This document shows positions 27,676 through 36,578 of a DNA stretch of 64,000 bases, piece by piece. The DNA lies in assembly GCA_025359425.1 (NCBI GenBank), contig JANYGC010000055.1, forward strand, positions 1 to 64,000, read 5' to 3'. This DNA is from Sphingomonadaceae bacterium (GTDB lineage: Bacteria; Pseudomonadota; Alphaproteobacteria; Sphingomonadales; Sphingomonadaceae). Under the pieces are notes generated by a model. It made no database searches, was not told the origin of the DNA, and saw nothing but the letters and a program-made list of their open reading frames with translations. A program made the position numbers and the translations under genes. Numbering within the stretch: the first letter of the stretch is position 1; each line of letters begins with the position of its first letter.

Positions 27676-29022
27676 TCAAGAAATAACCGGCTTCGCTCCG
27701 GTCGGCTCCCCGACAATCTCCTTGAGGTCGAGTTCCAGGGCCCGCGACAGCGCTTCGAGCGCCGGATTGGAAGGCTTCCACTTTGGGCGTTCTCCCAGCC
27801 AGTAATCGCAGTGTGCAAGCCACCGGCCCGGCGCCGGCGCGATCCGGTAGTCGACCACGGCAGGTCCGAACAAACCTGCCAGCGGACCCGCGATCGGATC
27901 GCCCAGCAGACCGTACCGGGTGGTAAAGTAGATGTTGGTCCATCGTGTAGACGCGAAGACAGCGTTATCGCGCAGGGTGAACATCGTCCTCTTTTGGCCA
28001 TCGGCCAACTGGTAGTTGACCGGCCGACCGAGTTTTCCGGATACCGGATCGACCCGCGGCGGACAGGCCGAAAGCTCTCCCGATTCGAGAAAGGCCCTGA
28101 ATTCGTTTTCCGTATCGGCCATCAGCAGGTCGGCGTGGGCAAGCGGGCTGCCAAGCGTGACGAAATCGGTGATCCGCCAACCATTGCCGCAAGCGCGCTG
28201 CTCGACCCACAAGGCGCGTTGCAGCTTGCGGAATTCCGCTCCCTGGCCGTCTTTGGCAAGCTTCCCCATCCGGTCTAATACGTCCTGGATGGGCGAAGCC
28301 ATTGGCTTGAATTCGTCGCTGCGGGTGAACCAGTAGCGCTGCAGGATATCATAGCCGATGACGCTGCCCAGACTATGCCCGCACAGGATGATCCGGCTGT
28401 AACCCTTTTCCGACTTGTGCAGTCGGTCGAGGAAGCTCAGGCCCAGTTGCCGCACCTTGTTGCGCGCCTCGACATTGCGCGGGCTGGCATCGAGGTACCG
28501 GGCGGCATCGCTTATCGTATCGAGCGCAAATGCCTTTAGCAGGCCGACCAGCCCGGCATAGACCAGCGGCACCAGCGGTAGCGCTAGCAGGTAGGCAACC
28601 CACGGCTGCTGTACCAGCAACCTGCCAATCAGCAGTGCGACACCAAGCACAAGCAGGCTGGCAATCCGGACCAGCAGTACGGGGCGCCGATAGCGCTTGG
28701 GCAGACTTGAGCGCGGCCTGACCAGCAGCCGCAACAGCCAACCGGCCAGTGTCGTCAGTTTCGTTTGTTCGAACAGATGCGCCCAGTAGAGTTCATAAAC
28801 GTCGGTGATCGGCCGGGTCCGGGTCTGGGGGATCGTGAAGCAGCGGTGCTCAAACCCTTCGGAGATGTCGTCCGGCTTGCTCCAGGCCGGGGCCTCGCTG
28901 GGATAGCGCTCGATCTTGGGAATTGCCGTCGCGAACGAGCGCAGCGTGGCCATCGGCCGCTGCTCGCCGATACCGTGGATGATGACGATCGCCTGGCGCG
29001 TGATCTCTTTGCTGCTTGGCAT
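27676..29022 (-). CDS. Alpha/beta-hydrolase (lipase-like) with membrane segments
   Basis: A 448-aa protein. IVIIHGIGEQ near residue 13 is the oxyanion-hole strand of an alpha/beta hydrolase, and LCGHSLGSVIGYD (Ser217) is the nucleophile elbow. Two or three hydrophobic stretches (about 114-160) lie between them and probably anchor the protein in the membrane. The substrate is unknown; lipase-like and thioesterase-like members share this layout. ATG 29022 is used because it opens the conserved region. It stands between ettA and a divergent M28 peptidase gene. Confidence 0.72.
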   Translation of the reverse strand: MPSSKEITRQAIVIIHGIGEQRPMATLRSFATAIPKIERYPSEAPAWSKPDDISEGFEHRCFTIPQTRTRPITDVYELYWAHLFEQTKLTTLAGWLLRLLVRPRSSLPKRYRRPVLLVRIASLLVLGVALLIGRLLVQQPWVAYLLALPLVPLVYAGLVGLLKAFALDTISDAARYLDASPRNVEARNKVRQLGLSFLDRLHKSEKGYSRIILCGHSLGSVIGYDILQRYWFTRSDEFKPMASPIQDVLDRMGKLAKDGQGAEFRKLQRALWVEQRACGNGWRITDFVTLGSPLAHADLLMADTENEFRAFLESGELSACPPRVDPVSGKLGRPVNYQLADGQKRTMFTLRDNAVFASTRWTNIYFTTRYGLLGDPIAGPLAGLFGPAVVDYRIAPAPGRWLAHCDYWLGERPKWKPSNPALEALSRALELDLKEIVGEPTGAKPVIS

Positions 29023-29145
29023 GTCCTGGCATCCCCCCCTCAGACAATGGCGGCTTGCCCGAGCATAGCCGATCCGGTGAAATTTGACAGGATCGCAAGC
29101 AAGCGTGCTTGCCTGTGATTGGTCAATCATCTATTCAAAGAACAT

Positions 29146-30489
29146 ATGAGAAACACCCTTCGCGCTGCTGCGCTTTCCGCCTTGCTCCTCTCCACCGCTG
29201 CCCCAGCCGCCCCGCCGCAAGGATCGGGGGTGGCGTGGGATATCGTGGCCGACCTGACGACCGAGATCGGCGCGCGGCTCGCTGGGTCACCGCGTGAGGC
29301 GGCGGCGCGTGATTGGGCGGTGGCGCGGTTGACCTTGCTGGGGTTCAAGAACGTGCAGGTGGAGCCGTTCACGATTTCCGGGTTCGTGCGCGGGGCCGAA
29401 ACGGCCAAGCTGACCGGGCCTTATCCGCACAATCTGCACATCACCGCGCTGGGCAATTCGGTGCCGACGCCCAAGGGCGGGCTGACCGCCGAAGTGGTCT
29501 ATTTCGTCAGCCTCGACGCGCTCAAGGTTGCTCCGGCGGGCTCGCTCACCGGCAAGGTCGCCTTCATCGACAACCAGATGCTGCCCAACCAGGACGGCTC
29601 GGGCTACGGCCCCTACGGCAATGCCCGCCGCCAGGGCCCGGCAGTCGCGGCGAGCAAGGGCGCGGTGACGGCGGTGATCCGCTCGGCCGGGACTGACCAC
29701 AACCGCGATCCGCACACCGGCGGGACCAATTTTCCGGCTGGGAGCAAGGCCATTCCCGCAGGGGCCGTGTCCGCCCCCGATGCCGATCTGATCGCGCGGA
29801 TCGCCGCGACGGGCAAGCCGATGACGATCAATCTGGTGCTCGAAAGCCACCCGCAGGCGAACATGCCCTCGGGCAATGTGATCGCCGATCTCCCCGGGCG
29901 CGATCCGTCGCTGCCGCCGATTCTGGTCGCGTGCCACCTCGATAGCTGGGATCTGGGCACCGGGGCGATCGACGATGGCGCGGGCTGCGCGATCGTTACC
30001 GCTGCCGCCTTGCGCGCGCAGCAGGGCGGGCAGCCCTTGCGGACGATCCGCGTGCTGTGGGCCGGCAGCGAGGAGCTCGGCGGGTTTGGCGGGATTGCCT
30101 ATGCCAAGGCCCACGCGGGTGAGCCGCATGCCCTGGCGATGGAGAGCGATTTCGGGGCTGACCGGGTGTGGCGGGTCGACCTGAACTTGGCCGCAGCGAA
30201 CAAGCCGCTCGGCGCGAAAGTCAGCGCGGCGCTGGCGCCGATGGGGATCGTCACCGGCACCACGAAAGCTGGCGGCGGGACCGATGTGGAGCCGATCATT
30301 GCCGCGCAGAAGCTGGCAGTGGTCGATCTGCAGCAGGACGGCACCCGCTATTTCGACCTGCATCACACGCCTGACGATACGCTCGACAAGATCGATCCGG
30401 CGCAGCTTGAACAGAACGTCGCAGCGTGGACGGCGGTTTTGAACGTCGTGGCTAATGAGCCGGGGGCGATAGCCGGCCAAAGCGACTAA
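29146..30489 (+). CDS. Exported M28 family metallopeptidase
   Basis: A 447-aa protein with a signal peptide (RNTLRAAALSALLLSTAAPAAP). The peptidase domain has the di-zinc ligands of family M28: His264 in ACHLDSWD, Asp276/277 in GAIDDGAGC and Glu309/310 in GSEELGGFG, with a later YFDLHHTPDDT His. An inserted PA-like region lies between residues about 100 and 230. Such enzymes trim amino acids from peptides in the periplasm. ATG 29146 follows a weak ribosome site. Its 3' end overlaps the convergent membrane-protein gene by 38 bases. Confidence 0.87.
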   Translation: MRNTLRAAALSALLLSTAAPAAPPQGSGVAWDIVADLTTEIGARLAGSPREAAARDWAVARLTLLGFKNVQVEPFTISGFVRGAETAKLTGPYPHNLHITALGNSVPTPKGGLTAEVVYFVSLDALKVAPAGSLTGKVAFIDNQMLPNQDGSGYGPYGNARRQGPAVAASKGAVTAVIRSAGTDHNRDPHTGGTNFPAGSKAIPAGAVSAPDADLIARIAATGKPMTINLVLESHPQANMPSGNVIADLPGRDPSLPPILVACHLDSWDLGTGAIDDGAGCAIVTAAALRAQQGGQPLRTIRVLWAGSEELGGFGGIAYAKAHAGEPHALAMESDFGADRVWRVDLNLAAANKPLGAKVSAALAPMGIVTGTTKAGGGTDVEPIIAAQKLAVVDLQQDGTRYFDLHHTPDDTLDKIDPAQLEQNVAAWTAVLNVVANEPGAIAGQSD

Positions 30490-31519
30490 ACGGTTTCCGA
30501 GTGATCGCTCCGTAAAGCTGGATCAGCGCGCGCGGCAGCAAGGCGAGCCCGGCAAACCACGCCGGGATCAGCAGGAAGCCCCAGTAGAAATTGTCCGGCC
30601 GCGAAAACAGCGCGATCATCAGCGCGTAGCCGCCCAGCAGCAGCACGGCGAAGTGCCCGCCGCGCCCATCGAGCGCCAGCCAGCCGAGCAGCGGCAGCAG
30701 CGCAATCACCAGCGCCAGCTTCATCGGCAGCATGTGGAGCAGCGTGGTGTTGACCAGCGCCAGCAGCACCGCGCGCGGGCCAAGCCCGCCGGTCCAGCCG
30801 GGCGAATGCAGGTCTGTCGGCAATTGCACTTGCGCGACTTGCGCCGCGTGCAGCGTCAGCCCGATCCCGAACAACACCCCGACCAGCGTCCAGGCGGCGA
30901 GCTCCGTCCACCGGCGTTCCCAGGCGGCAAAGGCGGCGGCGAGCAGCAGGAACGGCAGCGCCAGTTCGCGCACGGCCAGCGCGGCGGCGATGACCACCAC
31001 CGGCATCCACCACTTTGCGCGGTGCCACAGCGTCAGCCCCAGCGCGAGAGACAGCAGCAGGCCGGTCCAGGCCTCGCTCATGGGGGTGAGGCTGGTGGCA
31101 ATCGGTGCCAGCCCGGCGGCCGCGACCAGCCCGGCGGCGGCCAGCTTTTCCAGCCACATCACCGGGGCAGGCAGCGCGAACAGCCAGAGCAGAATTATCG
31201 CACCGTAGAGGACCTTCTCGGCGCGGTTGAGCCAGCCCCAGCCGAACGCCGCACCGGCCAGATAAAGCGTCGGCTCGCGGACCGTCACGAATGGGCGGGT
31301 CGGGTAGTGGTGCGCCCGCTGCAGCTCGGTCACCGCACGATAATAGTCTTTGCCGCCCTGCACTTCCTTCACGATGTCGCGAAACAACATCATGTCGGTG
31401 TAGTGCCCGGGGGCGGCCTTGGAGACCTTGCCGGGCGGAGTCGACAGGCACCATGCGATAGCGACGAGGAACACCATGGCGACGAGGATGGCATAAGGGC
31501 GGGAGAGTTGCGCGAGCAT
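30452..31519 (-). CDS. Polytopic membrane protein, possible glycosyltransferase-type
   Basis: A 355-aa protein with about nine hydrophobic helices. After the first helix a periplasmic loop carries a DMMLFRDIVKEVQGG stretch followed by DYYRAVTELQRAHHYPTRPF, reminiscent of the first loop of GT-C-type or DUF2029 glycosyltransferases where acidic residues bind the lipid-linked sugar. That likeness is weak and I would leave the function open. It overlaps the M28 gene tail convergently. Confidence 0.62.
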   Translation of the reverse strand: MLAQLSRPYAILVAMVFLVAIAWCLSTPPGKVSKAAPGHYTDMMLFRDIVKEVQGGKDYYRAVTELQRAHHYPTRPFVTVREPTLYLAGAAFGWGWLNRAEKVLYGAIILLWLFALPAPVMWLEKLAAAGLVAAAGLAPIATSLTPMSEAWTGLLLSLALGLTLWHRAKWWMPVVVIAAALAVRELALPFLLLAAAFAAWERRWTELAAWTLVGVLFGIGLTLHAAQVAQVQLPTDLHSPGWTGGLGPRAVLLALVNTTLLHMLPMKLALVIALLPLLGWLALDGRGGHFAVLLLGGYALMIALFSRPDNFYWGFLLIPAWFAGLALLPRALIQLYGAITRKPFSRFGRLSPPAH

Positions 31520-31748
31520 CCGCCCTGTTCACTCCAGCCGGAGCGAAGTGGCAAGCTGCCCCGGCGGTGCTATCCCCGGATCAGACCCGGCATGCGTGTC
31601 CCACCGGGTGGTTTCGACCATCACCACCCGCGCGCCTTGCGCGCCGCTCATCAGGCTCGACCGCGTCGAGCAGATGGGAAAACTTGGTCGGGACAGCCCG
31701 TCAGGTTCGCTCTTGCAATTTATAACTATGCTTATTAAGTGCACATCT

Positions 31749-32195
31749 ATGAAAGAGAGTCCATTTGCCTTGATTGGCGATATTTCGCGGCTCGCACGGC
31801 GTGCGTTCGATGCGCGCGCGCGCGAAATCGGGGTCACCCGGCCGCAGTGGCAGGTGCTCGTCGTGCTCAATCGTCACGAAGGCGTAAACCAGGGTGGGCT
31901 GGCCGAGTTGCTCGATGTCGAGCCGATCACGGTGTGCCGCATGGTTGACCGGTTGCAGGAGGCCGATCTGGTCGAGCGGCGGCCCGATCCCGCCGATCGC
32001 CGCTCGTGGCGGCTGTTCCTGACGGGAAAAGCGGTCGCACTTCTGGCGCAATTGCAGCCGCTGGGCGAACAGCTCGAAGCCGAAGCGTTCGAAGGCATAA
32101 GTAGCGAAGAGCGCGAAGCAGTGCTCGCCACGCTCGGTCGGTTGCGTAACAATCTGGCGCCGCGCGCGACCAGCAAGGTGGTGTCGAATGGCTGA
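31749..32195 (+). CDS. MarR family transcriptional regulator
   Basis: A 148-aa winged HTH protein. The recognition region is GVNQGGLAELLDVEPITVCRMVDRLQEADLVERRPDPADRRSWRLFLT, the standard MarR helix-and-wing. The AT-rich stretch 31713-31740 just before it is the probable promoter. ATG 31749 is chosen; ATG 31728 is in frame. It overlaps the next gene by eight bases and surely regulates the efflux operon it heads, releasing on binding a drug or aromatic acid. Confidence 0.88.
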   Translation: MKESPFALIGDISRLARRAFDARAREIGVTRPQWQVLVVLNRHEGVNQGGLAELLDVEPITVCRMVDRLQEADLVERRPDPADRRSWRLFLTGKAVALLAQLQPLGEQLEAEAFEGISSEEREAVLATLGRLRNNLAPRATSKVVSNG

Positions 32196-33294
32196 AGGCG
32201 ATCCCAAATTCGATCAGGCAGCCGAAGCTGTCACGCCGCAATCGCCGCAGCTGGCGGAAGAAAGGGTCGTTGTTCCGGACGAGCTGAGGCCCAAACCTAA
32301 ATGGGGCCGGCTCGCGCTGATGGTCTCGCTGCCGCTCGCGCTGATCATCGGCGGGGTGGCTTACTGGCGCAGCCTGCAGGGCGAGGTTTCGACCGACAAC
32401 GCCTATGTCCATCTCGACAAGGTCTCGGTCAGCGCCGCGGTTGGCGGCAAGATTGTCGGCGTGATGGTCAAGGAAAACCAGCATGTGAACGCGGGCGATT
32501 TGCTGTTCACGATCGATCCGCAACCGTTCCAGCTGCAACTGGCGCAAGCCGATGCGGCGATCGCGACCGCGCAGGCGAACCAGACCGCGCTGGCCAGTTC
32601 GAGCGCCTTGTCCGGTGCGGACGTATCGGCGGCACAGGAGCAGATCGCCTTCGCGCGGTCCAATCTGGCCCGGCAGGAAGCGCTGTGGAAACGCGGCTTC
32701 ACCACCAAGGCCACTTATGAAGCGGCGCAGCACCAGGTCGCAATCGGCCAGGAAGCGCTGCGGCTGGCGCAGGCCAAGGGCCAGGAAGCCGCCGCCAAGC
32801 TGGCCACCGGGGCGCAAGTTCCCGGAGTCTATCCGCAAGTCGCCGCTGCCCGGGCGCAGCGCCAGGTGGTCGAGCTCAGCCTGACGCGGACCCAGGTGCG
32901 CGCGCCGGTCGCCGGGCAAGTCAGCCAGGCCAGCCGGCTCCAGCTGGGGCAGGAACTGATTTCGGGCCTGCCGGTGATCACGCTGGTGGCCGACGGGACG
33001 GCGTATATCGAGGCCAATTTCAAGGAAACCGACCTTGCCGACATGCGGCCGGGCCAACCCGCCGAGATCAAATTCGATGCCTATCCCGGGCTCAAGCTGA
33101 AAGCCCACATCATGTCGATCGGCGCGGGGACCGGGAGCGAGTTTTCGGTCCTGCCGGCGCAGAACGCGACCGGCAACTGGGTCAAGGTCACGCAGCGCGT
33201 GCCGGTGCGGATCGTGCTTGACGAGCCGAGCCCGCGGCCGCTGATTGCCGGGCTTTCGGTGCACGTCACGGTCTATACCGACGGCCGGCGCTAG
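32188..33294 (+). CDS. HlyD/EmrA family efflux adaptor
   Basis: A 368-aa membrane-fusion protein. One N-terminal helix (about 44-60) anchors it; the lipoyl-like half-motif VSTDNAYVHLDKVSVSAAVGGKIVGVMVKENQHVNAGDLLFTID is classic EmrA. A coiled-coil hairpin follows (about 115-220), then the second lipoyl half LTRTQVRAPVAGQVSQ. It bridges the inner-membrane pump encoded next to an outer-membrane channel not found here. It starts within the marR gene, so translation is coupled. Confidence 0.9.
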   Translation: MAEGDPKFDQAAEAVTPQSPQLAEERVVVPDELRPKPKWGRLALMVSLPLALIIGGVAYWRSLQGEVSTDNAYVHLDKVSVSAAVGGKIVGVMVKENQHVNAGDLLFTIDPQPFQLQLAQADAAIATAQANQTALASSSALSGADVSAAQEQIAFARSNLARQEALWKRGFTTKATYEAAQHQVAIGQEALRLAQAKGQEAAAKLATGAQVPGVYPQVAAARAQRQVVELSLTRTQVRAPVAGQVSQASRLQLGQELISGLPVITLVADGTAYIEANFKETDLADMRPGQPAEIKFDAYPGLKLKAHIMSIGAGTGSEFSVLPAQNATGNWVKVTQRVPVRIVLDEPSPRPLIAGLSVHVTVYTDGRR

Positions 33295-33304
33295 AACCTG
33301 GCGC

Positions 33305-34927
33305 ATGGCCACTGCTGCCTCCCCCCCAGGCCGCGCTACGCCGAAGAGCAGCGGACCGCGGCTGCTGACCGCAGCCGACGATGTCGCGACGCTGCCGGTT
33401 GCCAATCCCTTGCTGGTGGCGATCGGGGTGATGCTCGCGTCGTTGCTGCAAATTCTCGATACCACGATTGCCAATGTCGCCATTCCGCACATGCAGAGCT
33501 CGCTCGGGGCAACCTCGGACGAGATCAGCTGGGTGCTGACCAGCTATATCGTCGCGGTCGCGGTGGCGATGCCGATGACCGGGTGGCTGGCCGACCGGAT
33601 CGGTTCGCGGCGGCTGTTCCTGCTCTCGGTCACCGGGTTCGTCTTGTCCTCGATGCTGTGCGGAATGGCGCAGAACGTCGGCCAGATGGTCTTGTTCCGC
33701 GCACTGCAAGGCGCGACCGGGGCGTTTATCGGCCCGCTCAGCCAGGCCGCGATGATCGATACCAACAAGCCCTCGCGCCAATCGCAGATGATGGCGGTGT
33801 GGGGGATGGGGATCATGGTCGGGCCGATCCTGGGGCCGCTGCTGGGCGGCTATCTGACCGAAAACTGGAACTGGCGGGCGGTGTTCTACGTCAACCTCCC
33901 GCTCGGGATCATCTCGTTGGCAATCCTGGCGGCGACCCTGCCTTCGCGCGGGTTGGTCCGGCGCAAATTCGACGGGGTTGGCTTCGTGCTGGTCGCCTTG
34001 GCCCTGACGGCGCTGCAATTGCTGCTCGACCGGGGCAGCCACATCGACTGGTTCCAATCCAAGGAGGCGTGGGTTTACGCCTTCCTGGCGATTTCGGCCG
34101 TGTGGATCGCGGTGATCCATTTCGCGACGGCGCGCGAGCCGCTGTTCAGCCGGCACTTGTTTGCCGATCCCAACTACGTTTTCGGGCTGGTCTTCAGCCT
34201 GGTCATCGGGGTGGTGATGTTCGCGACGATGGCCCTGTTGCCACCGATGCTGCAGCGCCTGTTTGGCTATGGCGTGATCGATACGGGTGAAGCGCTGATG
34301 CCGCGCGGGATCGGTACCCTGCTGGCGATGCAATTTTCAGGCTATATCCTGCGCAAGGGCTTTGACCCGCGCATCCTGATCGCGGGGGGCTTCAGCATTG
34401 CGGCGTTGTCGCTGTGGGAAATGGCCTCGTGGTCGCTCGGCACCGACTATTACCACATCGCAACTACGGGGTTCCTGCAAGGGATTGGCATGGGGCTGGT
34501 GTTCATCCCGATCAATGCCAGCGCCTTTGCCACTTTGCCGCCGATGCTCCGGACCGATGGATCGAGCTTGCTCAACCTGTCGCGCTCGGTCGGCTCGTCA
34601 GTGGGGATTTCGATCGTTACCTCGCAGCTGGCGCACAACCTGCAAGTCAGCCATTCGGACCTTGCCGCGCATGTCACCGCATCCTTCACCAGCGTGATCG
34701 ACGTCTCGACCATCGACCGGTTCCAGTCACTGGGCGAAGCGGCGCTGCGGATGATCGATGCCGAGGTAAACCGGCAAGCCGCGATGATCGCCTATGTCGA
34801 TGATTTCTACCTGATGATGTGGCTCAGCCTGGCCGCCGCGCCGCTCGTGATATTCATGAGCAAGGCCGACTTGCGGCGCCAGGTGGCTGCCGATGACGAC
34901 GCGCCGCCGGCTGATATCCCGCATTAG
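33305..34927 (+). CDS. EmrB/QacA-type MFS drug transporter (DHA2 family)
   Basis: A 540-aa, 14-helix major facilitator. LDTTIANVAIPHMQ in helix 1 and the motif-A loop WLADRIGSRRLF are those of the DHA2 family, as is the motif-C-like GPILGPLLGGYLTENWNWRAVFYVNLPLG stretch. It exports hydrophobic drugs or uncouplers with its EmrA-type partner. ATG 33305 is eleven bases past the adaptor stop. Its stop overlaps the convergent CoA-transferase stop by four bases. Confidence 0.9.
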   Translation: MATAASPPGRATPKSSGPRLLTAADDVATLPVANPLLVAIGVMLASLLQILDTTIANVAIPHMQSSLGATSDEISWVLTSYIVAVAVAMPMTGWLADRIGSRRLFLLSVTGFVLSSMLCGMAQNVGQMVLFRALQGATGAFIGPLSQAAMIDTNKPSRQSQMMAVWGMGIMVGPILGPLLGGYLTENWNWRAVFYVNLPLGIISLAILAATLPSRGLVRRKFDGVGFVLVALALTALQLLLDRGSHIDWFQSKEAWVYAFLAISAVWIAVIHFATAREPLFSRHLFADPNYVFGLVFSLVIGVVMFATMALLPPMLQRLFGYGVIDTGEALMPRGIGTLLAMQFSGYILRKGFDPRILIAGGFSIAALSLWEMASWSLGTDYYHIATTGFLQGIGMGLVFIPINASAFATLPPMLRTDGSSLLNLSRSVGSSVGISIVTSQLAHNLQVSHSDLAAHVTASFTSVIDVSTIDRFQSLGEAALRMIDAEVNRQAAMIAYVDDFYLMMWLSLAAAPLVIFMSKADLRRQVAADDDAPPADIPH

Positions 34928-36057
34928 CCGGGCAGTTTCGGGGCCGCCGCGCCAAGCTTGAGCGCCATCTGGCCGAACCTGATCGGGGTGCGGATGCCGG
35001 CGATCGACTGACCATCTGGCGTGAGGAATTGCTGCTGCATCGCCCGCGCCACAATCTGCGGATCGGCAAAGGCATCGGCGACCGAGTTGATCGGCCCGGC
35101 GGGCACTCCAGCCGCCTCGAGCAATTCAAGCAGATCCGCCCGCGTGCGCAGCCGCGTCGCCTCGGCGATCAACACCTCGAGCACGCCGCGATGCTCCAAT
35201 CGCCGCGCATTGCTGGTGAACCGGGTATCCCGCGCCAAGGCATCCAGACCCATCGCCGCGCAGAATTTGCGGAACTGGCTGTCGTTCCCAACCGCGAGGA
35301 TGAACCAGCCGTCCTCGCAAGGAAACACGGCGTAGGGGGTAATATTGGGGTGCGAATTGCCCAGCCGCCGCGGCGTCTGGCCGGTGACCAGGTAGTTCTG
35401 CGCCTGATTGGCCAGCACCCCGGTCATCACGTCGAACAGCGCCATGTCGATATGATCGCCGCGCCCCGAAACCGCGCGCGCCGCCAGCGCGGCCTGGATC
35501 GCGATCACCGCATAAAGCCCGGTCATGATGTCGGCAAAGGCCACGCCGATCTTTTGCGGCGGTCCATCGGGATCGCCGGTCAGGTCCATCACCCCGCTCA
35601 TCCCCTGGATGATGAAGTCATAGCCCGGGCGGCTGGCATAAGGCCCGTCCTGCCCGAACCCGGTGATCGAGCAATAGACGAGGCCCGGATTAGCGGCGGA
35701 CAGGCTGGCATAATCAAGCCCGTACTTCGCGAGCGTGCCGACCTTGAAATTCTCGATCACCACGTCGGCATCGGCGACCAGACGGCGTACCTCGGCTTGC
35801 CCCTCGGGCGTCGCGAAATCGATCACCACCGAGGTCTTGCCGCGATTGGTGGCGTGAAAATAGGCCGCATCGCTCGATCCGTCCGCGTAGGTTACGAACG
35901 GCGGACCCCACTGGCGGGTATCGTCTCCCGCCGGGCTTTCGACCTTGATCACCTCGGCACCCAGATCGGCGAGGATCTGACCCGCCCACGGCCCCGCGAG
36001 AATGCGCGCGAGTTCGATCACCTTGAGGCCGGAGAGGGGGTGATTAGGCTTGTTCAT
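34924..36057 (-). CDS. Family III CoA-transferase (CaiB/BaiF type)
   Basis: A 377-aa enzyme starting with PLSGLKVIELARILAGPWAGQILADLGAEVIKVE, the hallmark of family III CoA-transferases. The catalytic Asp is expected in the FDVMTGVLA region or near the DPDGPPQK loop; I do not assign it. These enzymes move CoA between acids such as formate, oxalate, carnitine or succinate; the substrate is unknown here. Neighbouring leucine-degradation genes on the same strand hint at acyl-CoA metabolism. Confidence 0.88.
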   Translation of the reverse strand: MNKPNHPLSGLKVIELARILAGPWAGQILADLGAEVIKVESPAGDDTRQWGPPFVTYADGSSDAAYFHATNRGKTSVVIDFATPEGQAEVRRLVADADVVIENFKVGTLAKYGLDYASLSAANPGLVYCSITGFGQDGPYASRPGYDFIIQGMSGVMDLTGDPDGPPQKIGVAFADIMTGLYAVIAIQAALAARAVSGRGDHIDMALFDVMTGVLANQAQNYLVTGQTPRRLGNSHPNITPYAVFPCEDGWFILAVGNDSQFRKFCAAMGLDALARDTRFTSNARRLEHRGVLEVLIAEATRLRTRADLLELLEAAGVPAGPINSVADAFADPQIVARAMQQQFLTPDGQSIAGIRTPIRFGQMALKLGAAAPKLPG

Positions 36058-36087
36058 GCAGGTGTCTGTCCATCGAGGGAGCGCAGA

Positions 36088-36573
36088 TCATTGAGCACAG
36101 CTGGACAGGTTCGATGAAAATGTCAGGTTCATGACGCGCCATCTGCCATTTTCACGCACGAGGTCAAAGTGATCAAAGCCGCAGTTCGCGACACGGCCTT
36201 GCTTGCGAACCACAAACCGAGCCCAGACCATCGCTACGTCGCCATCGATCTCGATCGCGGGATCAGTGATGCTTTCCTGGAATTCACCGCCGGGCTTGAT
36301 CCGCTCGGCAAATTGCGCCCAGCTTTGCTCTCGCACGGTGCCGCCATCGCCAAGACCAGGCGCAGAAACGCGTCCATCAGGATAGACATGCTTTAGCATG
36401 GCTTCGGCATCACCAGCTGCGAAAGCGGCGAAAACCGCGTTGATCGGCGCGAGCACCGCTGCTTCTTCGGTGCCCGGCGGCGGAATAGCGGTGCCTGCCG
36501 GGAACAGTTGAGCATGCGCAGGTGCGCCGCTCAAAACGGCGCAAGCGTTCAGAAGCGCTACTATGAAAGCCAT
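36088..36573 (-). CDS. Exported NTF2-like (SnoaL-type) protein
   Basis: A 161-aa protein with a signal peptide (AFIVALLNACAVLSGAPAHAQ). The mature part begins AVLAPINAVFAAFAAGDAEAMLKHVYPDGRVS, the helix-turn of an NTF2/SnoaL cone fold, and ends with GFDHFDLVRENGRWRVMNLTFSS, the usual last strands. Such folds bind small ligands or act as isomerases; no catalytic residues stand out. It starts 5 bases after the carboxyltransferase stop and may be cotranscribed. Confidence 0.75.
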   Translation of the reverse strand: MAFIVALLNACAVLSGAPAHAQLFPAGTAIPPPGTEEAAVLAPINAVFAAFAAGDAEAMLKHVYPDGRVSAPGLGDGGTVREQSWAQFAERIKPGGEFQESITDPAIEIDGDVAMVWARFVVRKQGRVANCGFDHFDLVRENGRWRVMNLTFSSNLSSCAQ

Positions 36574-36578
36574 CCGCC